Positions 1 through 6,571 of a stretch of DNA of 37,140 bases are shown in pieces. Origin of the DNA: a virus; IMG/VR virus record IMGVR_UViG_3300046009_012809, positions 1-37,140 of that record; one strand, given 5' to 3'. The number at the start of each line of letters is the position of its first letter. Within the stretch, counting starts at the first letter, position 1. The position numbers and the translations under genes are program-made. The notes beneath the pieces were generated by a model. The model had not been told where the DNA came from, searched no databases, and saw nothing but the letters and a program-made list of their open reading frames with translations.

Positions 1-7
1 ATCGTGA

Positions 8-1120
8 TTATTCATAGCTATCTCTATCAATAGCAACCACATAAGGAAATCTTGGCACATCATCGGGCGTATAATTGAAGAATTTTATAGTAGCTTTCTT
101 GCCAACTAATTGATTTCTTTGTTTATAAAGTTCTTTGAGATAAGCAAAATCGCCTTTGATATTACTCTTAAAATATTTACCTTTAGCATTTGTAAATTCC
201 ATATAGCCAGCAGTTCCTTTTCGGTTGCCTTCACCTTCTTTAACTCCATTGATAATAAATTCGGCATCCATAAACTCTTTTCTTTTAAGAAGAAACTTGC
301 TTCGTTTATTTTCATAAGGTCTGTTAAGTCTAACCATTTGACCTTCATAACCATTCTCCATATACATCTCGTAAGATTCAGTAAGTTCTTTTTCGCTACT
401 TACCTTGAGAGTAGTTACAACAACGATACTTGTATATTTTCTTTTAGTAAGAGCATTAGAAACTGATTCATACCTCTCATAGAATAAATCACTTTGATCT
501 AACATTCCAATTTTAGGTGCATCATAAACCCAATACTGAATACTATCTGCACTTTCCTCTAGTTCTTCATCAGTGGGTTTAGTTCTTTTTACAAGAGAGC
601 AAATCTTATTAAAGTCATTTGCAAACTTATCACAATATAACTCACCATCAAGAATTGCATTAGGATAATCTTTAAAGAATAAATCTAGATTCTGACGAAT
701 ATGAGGAGCAGAAATAATCTTCTTGCCGTTTCTGCTAAACATTCCATCTTTCGTTACAATACAACGAATACCATCAAGTTTGGGTTGGCTATAAACTGGA
801 TAATTAATTTCGTGATCTTCATACTTTTGTGCAAGCATTGGCTCAAAGTATTGAACCTTATTAATATCTTTGATAGATTCAAAGTAGCCAGATTCTAATT
901 TCTTCTTGCGTTTTGCTTCTGCTTCTTTAATTGCTTGTTCTTCTGGAGTAGTAGAGTTGGAGCGACCAGCGTTCTTTACATCGCAATCTGTCCACTCATT
1001 AACGATCTTTTCGCCATCAATATGACCAGAAATTGTGCGGTATTGATTTCCTTTTACTTCAATAGTCCACTCTTGGACTTTACCAGTTTTAGTCTTTTTA
1101 TAAATTGTAGGTAACTTCAT
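8..1120 (-). CDS. ATP-dependent DNA ligase
   Basis: This 370-residue enzyme should seal nicks in phage DNA using ATP. The nucleotidyltransferase core is clear: the adenylation motif KLDGIR with catalytic Lys114, motif III as LDGELY (158-162), motif IIIa around YWVYDAP (196-202), motif IV as YEGQMVR (258-264) and motif V as KFLLKRK (275-281). An OB-fold-like C-terminus follows. The first ~90 residues are a separate basic domain with a WGR-like feel (EWTIEV, NEWTDCDVKNAGRSN), common in phage and bacterial ligases of this size. The ATG at 1118-1120 is preceded, 9 nt away, by GTATAA, a variant of the promoter-like hexamer seen elsewhere in this window. The gene looks intact, with its stop 8 nt from the window edge. 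Confidence 0.93.
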   Translation of the reverse strand: MKLPTIYKKTKTGKVQEWTIEVKGNQYRTISGHIDGEKIVNEWTDCDVKNAGRSNSTTPEEQAIKEAEAKRKKKLESGYFESIKDINKVQYFEPMLAQKYEDHEINYPVYSQPKLDGIRCIVTKDGMFSRNGKKIISAPHIRQNLDLFFKDYPNAILDGELYCDKFANDFNKICSLVKRTKPTDEELEESADSIQYWVYDAPKIGMLDQSDLFYERYESVSNALTKRKYTSIVVVTTLKVSSEKELTESYEMYMENGYEGQMVRLNRPYENKRSKFLLKRKEFMDAEFIINGVKEGEGNRKGTAGYMEFTNAKGKYFKSNIKGDFAYLKELYKQRNQLVGKKATIKFFNYTPDDVPRFPYVVAIDRDSYE

Positions 1121-1151
1121 AGTCTCAGTTTATACTGGACTAGCCAACTTG

Positions 1152-1340
1152 TCAAATTTTGTTTTTTTTTGATTTAGAAGGAGTTGCAATTTTAAGCAAA
1201 CTCCAAGTTCCATCTTTATTATCGTGCCAATCTATCGTATCACCAATTTTCCAGCCCATCTTTTTTATTAAAGAATTTGGTAGTTCAATATACTGATAAC
1301 CATTCTCCTCTTTTATTTCAAGAGTATAAGAGTTTTTCAT
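1152..1340 (-). CDS. AbrB/MazE-like DNA-binding protein
   Basis: A 62-residue protein matching the swapped-hairpin AbrB/SpoVT fold: a short beta strand, then ELPNSLIKKMGWKIGDTIDW, then a second hairpin (DGTWSLLKI) and a lysine-rich tail. Small AbrB-like proteins with a GW-x-x-GD-x-(I/L)-x-W core are common in T4-like phages, where their role is mostly unknown; DNA binding or transcriptional control is the family expectation. It overlaps the upstream gene by 4 nt (ATGA), so it is probably translationally coupled to it. No antitoxin-type partner (toxin gene) is visible next to it, so I do not call it an antitoxin. Confidence 0.7.
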   Translation of the reverse strand: MKNSYTLEIKEENGYQYIELPNSLIKKMGWKIGDTIDWHDNKDGTWSLLKIATPSKSKKNKI

Positions 1341-1999
1341 CTAGGAGTCAAAACTTTAACAATGAATCTAATACCACGCCAGTTAAGCCAATTAAGAGCA
1401 TTGATTAATTTTGTGCAAACTTTTGATACTCTCCAGCCAAGATTTTCTACAACACGCACATAATAATTAAAATAAATTCTATAAACTGGATTACGCATCT
1501 TTTTTTCGTGAAGATTAATTTCTGCTTCTAGTTTTAATTGAGATTCAATTCTATCTTTACTAGGATACTTTTGATATTCTGAAAGAATCGTAAGTTCTTT
1601 TACCTCGCCATTAATTACAACAGCTTTCCAATCTGGATAAAAGTCTGTGCCATCAATATTATCACCATTCACAACACACCCAAAAACAAAACTGCCAGTA
1701 TAATCATCCCTAAACTTTTCATACTTTTTATCAACAACAAATTTATCATTCCAAATAGAAGAAAATCTCACGCCAAATAATTTCTTATCTTGTTCTAATT
1801 CTTCTTTAGACTTTGGTTCGTGATGTCCTTCAGTTATTTCCTCAAATAATTTATTACCTCTTAAAATATAGGTAGAAAGACAATTTTCTTCCAACTCTTT
1901 TGTCTGAAATTCCTCGTCACGCCAATTACGATTTAGCGTTTTTAATGTAGCGTCAAGAGGAAGCTCTTGTTCTACTCGAATATAATTAAATAATCCCAT
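1337..1999 (-). CDS. Phage protein of unknown function (MGLFNYI family)
   Basis: A 220-residue soluble protein beginning MGLFNYIRVEQELPLD. Proteins with this kind of N-terminus recur in T4-like and cyanophage genomes, but I know of no assigned function. It is rich in aromatic and acidic residues through residue 150. The C-terminal ~50 residues (YFNYYVRVVENLGWRVSK onward) are basic and aromatic and may form an amphipathic helix. There is no signal peptide. It overlaps the AbrB-like gene by 4 nt. Upstream, CTATAA lies 8 nt before the ATG, a variant of the hexamer found at other unit starts. The gap to the phosphoesterase gene is only 15 nt. Confidence 0.6.
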   Translation of the reverse strand: MGLFNYIRVEQELPLDATLKTLNRNWRDEEFQTKELEENCLSTYILRGNKLFEEITEGHHEPKSKEELEQDKKLFGVRFSSIWNDKFVVDKKYEKFRDDYTGSFVFGCVVNGDNIDGTDFYPDWKAVVINGEVKELTILSEYQKYPSKDRIESQLKLEAEINLHEKKMRNPVYRIYFNYYVRVVENLGWRVSKVCTKLINALNWLNWRGIRFIVKVLTPR

Positions 2000-2014
2000 A
2001 CTATTTATTATAGT

Positions 2015-2674
2015 TTAAATTTTTATTAAGTCAATATTATTTTTATTGTCTATTATAACAAAAGAGGCTCTTTCCTCGCAGAAACTACCAGTATTAATAT
2101 ATTTGTCAGAGTATTCAGCTATATGTGAATGACCGCAAATTACTTTATCATAGTTATTATTTTGTATATATTTGAGAGCGTTTCTTTTCATATCAGAGCT
2201 TTTCTCTGCAAAACTATTTGTGTGATTTCTAAATAATCTAAAGAAATCATCAGCAAATGGAGTATAATGTCTGAATATATAATATAATCTTACAATAAAA
2301 TTCGTTATATATTTAAATCTAGTAAAATAAATATCAAAAATATCGCCGTGAACAACAAGAATCTTTTGATCTTTTAGTTCTAAAATATATTCGTCTTTGC
2401 AATCAAATCCTAGAAGGATGCTCATAAACTCTGCTTTGAGAAAACAATGGTTTCCAATAAGGTAAATTACTTTTTGTTTCTTTGATAATTTTCTTAATTT
2501 AGATAATACTTTCCAATGATTACCTTTTAAACGATTCAAGTTATGATGGTCAAAAAGATCGCCAGCAATTATAATTGTTTTGGCTTTATATTTCTTTAAA
2601 ACTTTTAATAGGATTTCCGCTTTGCAATCTTTGTCTCCAAGGTGAATATCGGAAACTATAAGATATTTATTCAT
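2015..2674 (-). CDS. LpxH-like calcineurin-type metallophosphoesterase
   Basis: A 219-residue phosphoesterase with all the binuclear-metal motifs: SDIH (Asp9, His11), AGDLFDHH (Asp39), IGNH (Asn75, His76), VVHGD (His109, Asp111) and ICGHSH (His182, His184). The order and length fit the UDP-2,3-diacylglucosamine hydrolase (LpxH) branch, which acts in lipid A synthesis. The sequence FIVRLYYIFRHYTPFADDFFRLF (residues 126-148) forms the helical cap typical of that branch, described here by position and character only. Lipid A precursor cleavage is family knowledge, not something this sequence proves, and a nucleotide or phospholipid substrate is equally possible. It overlaps the uvsE-like gene by 4 nt (ATGA), so the two are co-translated. 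Confidence 0.8.
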   Translation of the reverse strand: MNKYLIVSDIHLGDKDCKAEILLKVLKKYKAKTIIIAGDLFDHHNLNRLKGNHWKVLSKLRKLSKKQKVIYLIGNHCFLKAEFMSILLGFDCKDEYILELKDQKILVVHGDIFDIYFTRFKYITNFIVRLYYIFRHYTPFADDFFRLFRNHTNSFAEKSSDMKRNALKYIQNNNYDKVICGHSHIAEYSDKYINTGSFCEERASFVIIDNKNNIDLIKI

Positions 2675-3564
2675 AAACTAGCAAAAGATTTTTCCTTCAT
2701 TTTTAATTCAAAATCTACATCTACATTTAATCCGTATGAATCTGGTATGCGAGTTGCATAATCAGCGTGTTTGCGTGGATTCTTATGTCCTTCAATACTT
2801 TCTGAATAATGGAACAATGGAGTAGTATTCCAAGTAGAATAAGCTAATTCAAACGCTTGCTTCTCGGTTAATCCATCTGGATGACACTTGTGATGAAGAT
2901 AATCAAAAGTAATTGGTATAGCTGTGACAGAATGAAAATGTCTCATAAGTTTCTTGATAGACCAGCAAGAATCTTTATCATCGTTTTCTATAACTAATCT
3001 GGTCTTAACATCCTCTGATAGTTTATCAAAGTTGCTCATAAACTTCTTGACTATGCTATTTAGATCGCCCTTGGAATTATGTATGTGCATATTCATAGGC
3101 GAGTTATAGTTTAGTGGACAACCAATTTGCGTCATAAACCAACCATAGAAGTTTAATTCTTTGATTGTTTTATCTACGGCATTTTGATTGTCACTAGCAA
3201 GAACATTAAATTCAGAGGGATGACAAGAAACTCTTACATTAGTAGATTGAATTAGAGATTTGATCTTATTGAATTGATCTAGTATTAGATTATAGTCTGG
3301 TAAATCTTGTAGTGATACATTCGCTTTATCATAAGTAATAAGAGGAAACAAATCAGAAGATAATCTATATGCGTGTCCATTATCCGCACAATATTTAATA
3401 GCGTGATATGTGACATCCATATTATTAAGAATACGAGAGGATAACTCTCTCAACGCTTCTTCTCTAGGAAGTTGAGAAAATCTTTTATATGTCATCGTCT
3501 TGAACTTTTTAGGAACATCTTGCTCCTCTAGAGTTAAGACGATACAGCATACTCCTTTTCTCAT
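2671..3564 (-). CDS. uvsE: UV damage endonuclease (UvsE/UVDE family)
   Basis: A 297-residue TIM-barrel endonuclease that nicks DNA 5' of cyclobutane dimers and 6-4 photoproducts, starting an excision route independent of UvrABC. Diagnostic elements are YRLSSDLFPL (66-75), SCHPSEF with metal ligands His115 and Glu118, MNMHIH (157-162), RLVIENDD with Glu193, and FDYLHHKCHPDG (220-231) with an Asp and clustered His ligands. Length matches bacterial UvsE (about 300 residues). The gene precedes the phosphoesterase in the same operon with a 4-nt overlap. A phage carrying it is likely exposed to sunlight or to DNA damage. The symbol is given by family resemblance. Confidence 0.92.
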   Translation of the reverse strand: MRKGVCCIVLTLEEQDVPKKFKTMTYKRFSQLPREEALRELSSRILNNMDVTYHAIKYCADNGHAYRLSSDLFPLITYDKANVSLQDLPDYNLILDQFNKIKSLIQSTNVRVSCHPSEFNVLASDNQNAVDKTIKELNFYGWFMTQIGCPLNYNSPMNMHIHNSKGDLNSIVKKFMSNFDKLSEDVKTRLVIENDDKDSCWSIKKLMRHFHSVTAIPITFDYLHHKCHPDGLTEKQAFELAYSTWNTTPLFHYSESIEGHKNPRKHADYATRIPDSYGLNVDVDFELKMKEKSFASL

Positions 3565-3576
3565 TATCTAAATATA

Positions 3577-3978
3577 TTAACTATTGTCAATTTTGTCAAT
3601 ATCTACTTTCTCAAAGAATCCAAAGCTATTTAACCTTGTCGTGCCGTGAAACTTATATTTCATTGTAAATCTTTCTGGCTCAATAAGAGACAAGAATCTT
3701 CTGCCTTCTTCTGCTTCGTATAAATAATAATCTTGACCTATAATACATTCTATTCTGCACTCAAAAGTATCCACAAAACTATTCCATTCGTGCAAAGAAA
3801 CCAACGCATCATATTCTGCTTTAATCTCTTGTAATCTAGTCTCGATTTTTTTATTGAGATTTAAGTGTCTAACTTGTTGTAGTTTATCAAGATCCGCAAG
3901 TTCAATCTTTGGAGCAGAGTATTCTGCTATGTAAGAAGCACTTGCACGATTCTCTAAAGCTCTTTTGAAATCCGTCAT
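3577..3978 (-). CDS. DUF2452-like phage protein
   Basis: A 133-residue protein with a helical N-terminal half (LQEIKAEYDALVSLHEWNSF, residues 49-68) and a beta-rich half with the pattern GQDYYLYEAEEGRRFLSLIEPERF. This resembles the DUF2452 family of small proteins found in phages and bacteria. Function is unknown. Its ATG overlaps the stop codon of the small upstream gene (ATGA), which strongly supports both the start and the reality of that small gene. The C-terminus (GFFEKVDIDKIDNS) is acidic. No catalytic motif or signal peptide is visible. Confidence 0.55.
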   Translation of the reverse strand: MTDFKRALENRASASYIAEYSAPKIELADLDKLQQVRHLNLNKKIETRLQEIKAEYDALVSLHEWNSFVDTFECRIECIIGQDYYLYEAEEGRRFLSLIEPERFTMKYKFHGTTRLNSFGFFEKVDIDKIDNS

Positions 3979-4151
3979 TTGTAAATATATGTAGATGAAC
4001 CATTTTGTTTTTTTAATTCTTTTTTAATCAACGACTTTTGATTTTCTTCTTTCCAAAAAATGCTATCATAGTTTTCTTTAAACCTATTAGAGAAACAATT
4101 TCTTGGTGAATCACCTTTTCCAGCCCCTTTATTTGGCGTTTTTTCGTTCAC
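3975..4151 (-). CDS. Small conserved-type GKGD protein, GTG start
   Basis: A 58-residue ORF that begins with GTG: (M)NEKTPNKGAGKGDSPRN, followed by CFSNRFKENYDSIFWKEE and a lysine-rich tail. The arrangement GKGDxxRN...F..NYDxIFWK is familiar from tiny proteins of T4-like phages. The stop codon TGA shares an ATGA overlap with the next gene, the same junction used all over this window. The unusual point is that the GTG and the first eight codons lie inside copy 1 of the 27-nt repeats (4130-4156), so the repeat encodes the N-terminus. No ATG lies in frame nearby. Function is unknown; the high charge suggests nucleic-acid contact, as inference only. Confidence 0.65.
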   Translation of the reverse strand: MNEKTPNKGAGKGDSPRNCFSNRFKENYDSIFWKEENQKSLIKKELKKQNGSSTYIYK

Positions 4152-4263
4152 AAATATGACTTTTTATATATTTGGCGTTTTTTCGTTAGCAAATATGGCT
4201 TTATTTGCAAAAATCCTGTTAGCAAATATGGTGTTATATTTGGAATTTTTTTGTTAGCAAATA
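4130..4263. repeat. Four 27-nt dyad repeats in a cluster
   Basis: Four imperfect copies, each exactly 27 nt, lie at 4130-4156, 4169-4195, 4202-4228 and 4237-4263, separated by 13, 6 and 8 nt (counting to the next copy start). Each begins TATTTG and ends CAAATA, an inverted pair. The middle is T-rich on the plus strand, usually GGCGTTTTTTCG followed by TTAG. Copies 1 and 2 differ at two positions, while 3 and 4 have diverged middles but intact ends. The conserved ends and variable centre suggest binding by a dimeric protein or a weak hairpin. A fifth copy lies at 4824-4850. Copies 2 and 4 also carry TATATTTG, which matches the TAnnTTTG -7 element of Bacteroidota promoters, possibly by chance. 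Confidence 0.8.
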
Positions 4264-4557
4264 TTACTTTTTAAAGTCACCAAGATCGCGATCAAAAGAA
4301 AATTTACCAGTCTTTTCTACAAGACCTTCGTAAGTTTCTTCTGTGCATCCAGCCATCTCAGTAAATGGAGCTACTACTGCAAAGATCCCAAAAGCACCAA
4401 TTGTTGCGGCTGATGAAATTGGGCGAACTACAACTAGATCGCCAGCAGCTAGAAATCCATCTGATACATCAAAATCATTATTTGATTCGCCAGCGTCAGC
4501 AAATCCTAAAGAAGCTGTAAAAGCTAAAGATAGTATAATATTTTTAATTTTATTCAT
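4264..4557 (-). CDS. Small predicted exported or membrane protein
   Basis: A 97-residue protein beginning MNKIKNIILSLAFTASLGFADAG, a good Sec signal peptide with probable cleavage after the FADA segment, and containing a second hydrophobic stretch (SSAATIGAFGIFAVVAPF). The C-terminal part (GCTEETYEGLVEKTGKFSFDRDLGDF) resembles small exported proteins of Gram-negative bacteria that end in an F-x-R-x-L-G-D-F motif. An ATG five codons upstream exists, but starting there would put YNKY before the signal peptide, and GTATAA lies 7 nt before the chosen ATG. The stop codon abuts repeat copy 4. A role at the host envelope (for example superinfection exclusion) is speculation. It may have been acquired from a host. 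Confidence 0.65.
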   Translation of the reverse strand: MNKIKNIILSLAFTASLGFADAGESNNDFDVSDGFLAAGDLVVVRPISSAATIGAFGIFAVVAPFTEMAGCTEETYEGLVEKTGKFSFDRDLGDFKK

Positions 4558-4587
4558 ATATTTATTATACATATATATATTAAAAAA

Positions 4588-4803
4588 TCAAGTATTATTT
4601 TGAGGGATAAAATTAACTAAGGCTTCGTCGCCATATACTTTAAATGATTTTAATTTATACTCTTTTCTTTCGAGCATATTCTTTAATTCGTTAATATATT
4701 CGCTTTTCATATAGACAACTATGCTTTCGCCATCTTCTATATCTACGCCATATTCATCTGCAAATTCAGAGCAAATAGCAAGGGCTTCGTTTTCGTTGCT
4801 CAT
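4588..4803 (-). CDS. Small acidic protein, unknown
   Basis: A 71-residue acidic protein: MSNENEALAICSEFADEYGVDIEDGESIVVYMKSEYINELKNML, then a basic beta-rich end (KEYKLKSFKVYGDEALVNFIPQNN). The predicted pattern is helix, strand, helix, strand, strand, so a small alpha/beta fold. No known motif is recognised. GTGTAA lies exactly 8 nt before the ATG on this strand. The divergent gene at 4870 has the same hexamer at the same distance, so the 66-nt space between them appears to hold two back-to-back promoters and the fifth 27-nt repeat. Confidence 0.6.
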   Translation of the reverse strand: MSNENEALAICSEFADEYGVDIEDGESIVVYMKSEYINELKNMLERKEYKLKSFKVYGDEALVNFIPQNNT

Positions 4804-4811
4804 AGTATATA

Positions 4812-4817
4812 TTACAC
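4812..4817 (-). promoter_or_regulatory. GTGTAA start-proximal element
   Basis: GTGTAA on the minus strand, 8 nt before the ATG of the small acidic gene (4803). It is one of a set with fixed 8-9 nt spacing. The likely reading is the core of a phage promoter giving an almost leaderless transcript. Confidence 0.5.
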
Positions 4818-4823
4818 CTTATA

Positions 4824-4850
4824 TATTTGGCATTTTTGTTTTAGTAAATA
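4824..4850. repeat. Fifth copy of the 27-nt dyad repeat
   Basis: TATTTGGC, a T-rich centre, then TTAGTAAATA: 27 nt, the same length and start as the clustered copies at 4130-4263, with the last six bases TAAATA instead of CAAATA. It lies between the divergent starts at 4803 and 4870, next to both GTGTAA elements. That position argues for a regulatory role rather than a coding remnant. It also contains TATATTTG at 4822-4829. Confidence 0.7.
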
Positions 4851-4855
4851 AAATA

Positions 4856-4861
4856 GTGTAA
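4856..4861 (+). promoter_or_regulatory. GTGTAA start-proximal element
   Basis: GTGTAA, 8 nt before the ATG at 4870. No Shine-Dalgarno sequence lies between them. It follows directly after repeat copy 5. Confidence 0.5.
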
Positions 4862-4869
4862 AACATAAT

Positions 4870-5412
4870 ATGGCTTTGACTTATACCTATATCGCCTTAT
4901 CTTCAATTAGTACTACCCCATATTATAGACTAACAGGAGGAGGATGTACCATTGGGTCAAATGTAATAATTCCAGACTTTTACGATGATGGTATAAATGG
5001 AAGTTTACCTGTTAAGCAAATTGGTCAGTTCGTATTTATAAATTGTTCGGTTATAACATCTGTAATTACTGGCGATAATCTTATAGATATACAAAGAGGT
5101 TGTTTTGCTGGCGCAACTAATTTAAGATTTGTCCAATTTGGAAAAAAATTTTCTAGAATAGGTTTTAGAAGCTTTGAAAATAATAGTAATAATTTAGTAA
5201 TTATTTTTTTTGGAAATGCGCCTACGGTTTACGACGCATTAAATAATCCTAGTTCAATTGGAGGGATTGGAAATTCAACCTGTTATCGAATTGGTGGTAC
5301 TAAAGGCTGGGGAATAGAAAATACTTTTCAAGGAAGACCGCTTTTTTATTATTATAAAAACCTAATAAAAGCTGGTGGGACTGGAAAATTAACTACTAAA
5401 AAAAGAAACTAA
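4870..5412 (+). CDS. BspA-type leucine-rich-repeat protein, possible virion protein
   Basis: A 180-residue protein with BspA/LRR_5-type repeats: VKQIGQFVFINCSVITSVITGDNLIDIQRGCFAGATNLRFVQFGKKFSRIGFRSFENNS is described by positions 48-106 and has the I-x-x-x-x-F and L-x-x-V spacing of that fold. The N-terminus MALTYTYIALSSIS is strand-rich, without a signal peptide, as in many phage structural proteins. LRR_5 domains usually bind surfaces or other proteins, so a decoration or host-contact role is reasonable inference. The C-terminus is basic (TGKLTTKKRN). It has its own start element (GTGTAA at 4856) and is isolated between minus-strand genes. Confidence 0.65.
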   Translation: MALTYTYIALSSISTTPYYRLTGGGCTIGSNVIIPDFYDDGINGSLPVKQIGQFVFINCSVITSVITGDNLIDIQRGCFAGATNLRFVQFGKKFSRIGFRSFENNSNNLVIIFFGNAPTVYDALNNPSSIGGIGNSTCYRIGGTKGWGIENTFQGRPLFYYYKNLIKAGGTGKLTTKKRN

Positions 5413-5413
5413 T

Positions 5414-5501
5414 CGGAACGAGTAGGATTCGAACCTACGGATGATATAGAACCATCGGAAGCTTAGTAGGCTTCTGCTTTAGACCTCTCAGCCATCGTTC
5501 C
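5414..5501 (-). tRNA. tRNA-Ser, anticodon ACU
   Basis: An 88-nt type II tRNA on the minus strand. The acceptor stem GGAACGA pairs with TCGTTCC, followed by discriminator G; CCA is not encoded. The D arm reads TGGCTGAGAGGTCTAAAGC, typical of serine tRNAs. The anticodon stem GAAGC/GCTTC closes a seven-base loop CTACTAA, giving U33 and anticodon ACU, which pairs with the AGU serine codon. A long variable arm (CGATGG...CCATC-type pairing) and T arm with GGTTCGAATCC follow. Bacterial AGY-reading serine tRNAs normally have GCU, so A34 is unusual. It sits 2 nt downstream of the reductase stop codon and could be processed from that transcript. Confidence 0.93.
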
Positions 5502-5503
5502 AA

Positions 5504-6118
5504 TTACTTTAACCAAACAGATGTAGGATTATATGCTTCTGTATCAAGATAATCCCAAACTTTCCAATCTTTTTCTCCTTTAGAATAAGAGATAATGTTA
5601 GAAAGAAATGCTTGCAAATCTTCAATATGCCAAACATCGTCAAGTAATTTTTTACCAAGATATCTAGATTGATGAGCGACATGATCTGCGTAGCTGTATG
5701 CAAAAGCTGAAAATGGAGGAAGAACGCACCCCATTGAACAAAGGACACCCTGCATGCGAGAAGCTACTTCTTTCCCACCAACGGAATGCATAGTTACAAT
5801 TACTCCCGCTGGTTTACCAAGCAAATGCTTTTTGCCTTCGATCTCTGTCATTTTTTCAAAAAGTTGTTGCATATTTGAACCCCAACTATCCCAATATGTT
5901 CCAGTGCAAAAAATAAGGGCATCACTCTCTTTAATAATATGACGAACTTTTGGCCAATAGAAATCTTTATGAAGATGAACAATCTTTATCTTTATATTTG
6001 AATCAATACGATTAATTTTTTTTCTTATCTTCTTGATAAGAGATGCTGTATTGCCACTCTTTCCGCCAATCGATCCATTAATTATAGTAAGAGTTTTTTT
6101 CTTTTCTGGCGAGTTCAT
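5504..6118 (-). CDS. Flavodoxin-fold NAD(P)H-dependent reductase
   Basis: A 204-residue protein of the NADPH-dependent FMN reductase / flavodoxin-like superfamily. The phosphate-binding loop for FMN is NGSIGGKSGNT (14-24). The second flavin-binding loop is FCTGTYWDSWGSNMQQLFEKM, residues 70-90, and a third conserved segment follows (GVIVTMHSVGGKEVASRMQG, 105-124). Expected activity is reduction of flavin or a quinone-like substrate, but the natural substrate in a phage is unknown. It could supply electrons or counter oxidative stress. It overlaps the upstream small gene by 41 nt and ends 2 nt before the tRNA. Length agrees with family members. Confidence 0.82.
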   Translation of the reverse strand: MNSPEKKKTLTIINGSIGGKSGNTASLIKKIRKKINRIDSNIKIKIVHLHKDFYWPKVRHIIKESDALIFCTGTYWDSWGSNMQQLFEKMTEIEGKKHLLGKPAGVIVTMHSVGGKEVASRMQGVLCSMGCVLPPFSAFAYSYADHVAHQSRYLGKKLLDDVWHIEDLQAFLSNIISYSKGEKDWKVWDYLDTEAYNPTSVWLK

Positions 6119-6371
6119 CTATATAGTCCTTTATTATATTGTATAATCTAGATTCTTCTGGATTTGCTTCTCTCTCAACTTCATCAAAATTATAGAATAT
6201 ATATTCTTTTAATTGGTGGTGCTTGAATCTATGAATTCCTTTTTTATCGTCTCCACTAACGAATATATATCTAAATGGCAATGGTTCATTTTTTATTTTA
6301 TATAATTTTCCATATTTGAGAGAAATTGATTCGCTTTTATCTAAAAAATTTAATATCTTTTTAAAGATCAT
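6078..6371 (-). CDS. Small protein, unknown
   Basis: A 97-residue protein, basic overall: MIFKKILNFLDKSESISLKYGKLYKIKNEPLPFRYIFVSGDDKK, then a His-rich patch GIHRFKHHQLKEYIFYNF and an acidic helical end. I do not recognise a family. It starts with a 4-nt overlap (ATGA) with the preceding membrane-protein gene, and its last 41 nt overlap the start of the reductase gene, which is more than usual here. The reductase might therefore use a different start, but its flavin loop begins only 13 residues in, leaving little room to move it. Confidence 0.5.
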   Translation of the reverse strand: MIFKKILNFLDKSESISLKYGKLYKIKNEPLPFRYIFVSGDDKKGIHRFKHHQLKEYIFYNFDEVEREANPEESRLYNIIKDYIDELARKEKNSYYN

Positions 6372-6571
6372 AGGATTCCAAAAACCTTTAACATAACAAT
6401 TGAAGAAACGATTGCGCCGATCAGACTACTACAAGTTCTAATTATTTCTAATTTATGATTATGGTGATCTACCCATATCTCGAAAGGATCTCTTAGTTTT
6501 CCTTTCGCTAGGAGTTTCTTTCTTTGTTTTTTACTTAACTTTAGATTAGATATATCTCTTAATGTTATCAT
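6368..6571 (-). CDS. Small C-tail-anchored membrane protein
   Basis: A 67-residue protein starting MITLRDISNLKLSKKQRKKL. The first half is very basic; the end (SLIGAIVSSIVMLKVFGIL) is one transmembrane helix, predicting a tail-anchored inner-membrane protein with its basic domain in the cytoplasm. A start six codons upstream is open, but the chosen ATG makes the 4-nt ATGA overlap with the methyltransferase stop that is the rule in this window. Its own stop overlaps the next gene in the same way. Function is not recognisable. Confidence 0.55.
   Translation of the reverse strand: MITLRDISNLKLSKKQRKKLLAKGKLRDPFEIWVDHHNHKLEIIRTCSSLIGAIVSSIVMLKVFGIL

Noticed and set aside
4130-4263. CRISPR array
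   Set aside because: The repeats are 27 nt but the intervals are only 6-13 nt and not spacer-sized; copies diverge in the centre and no cas gene is present.
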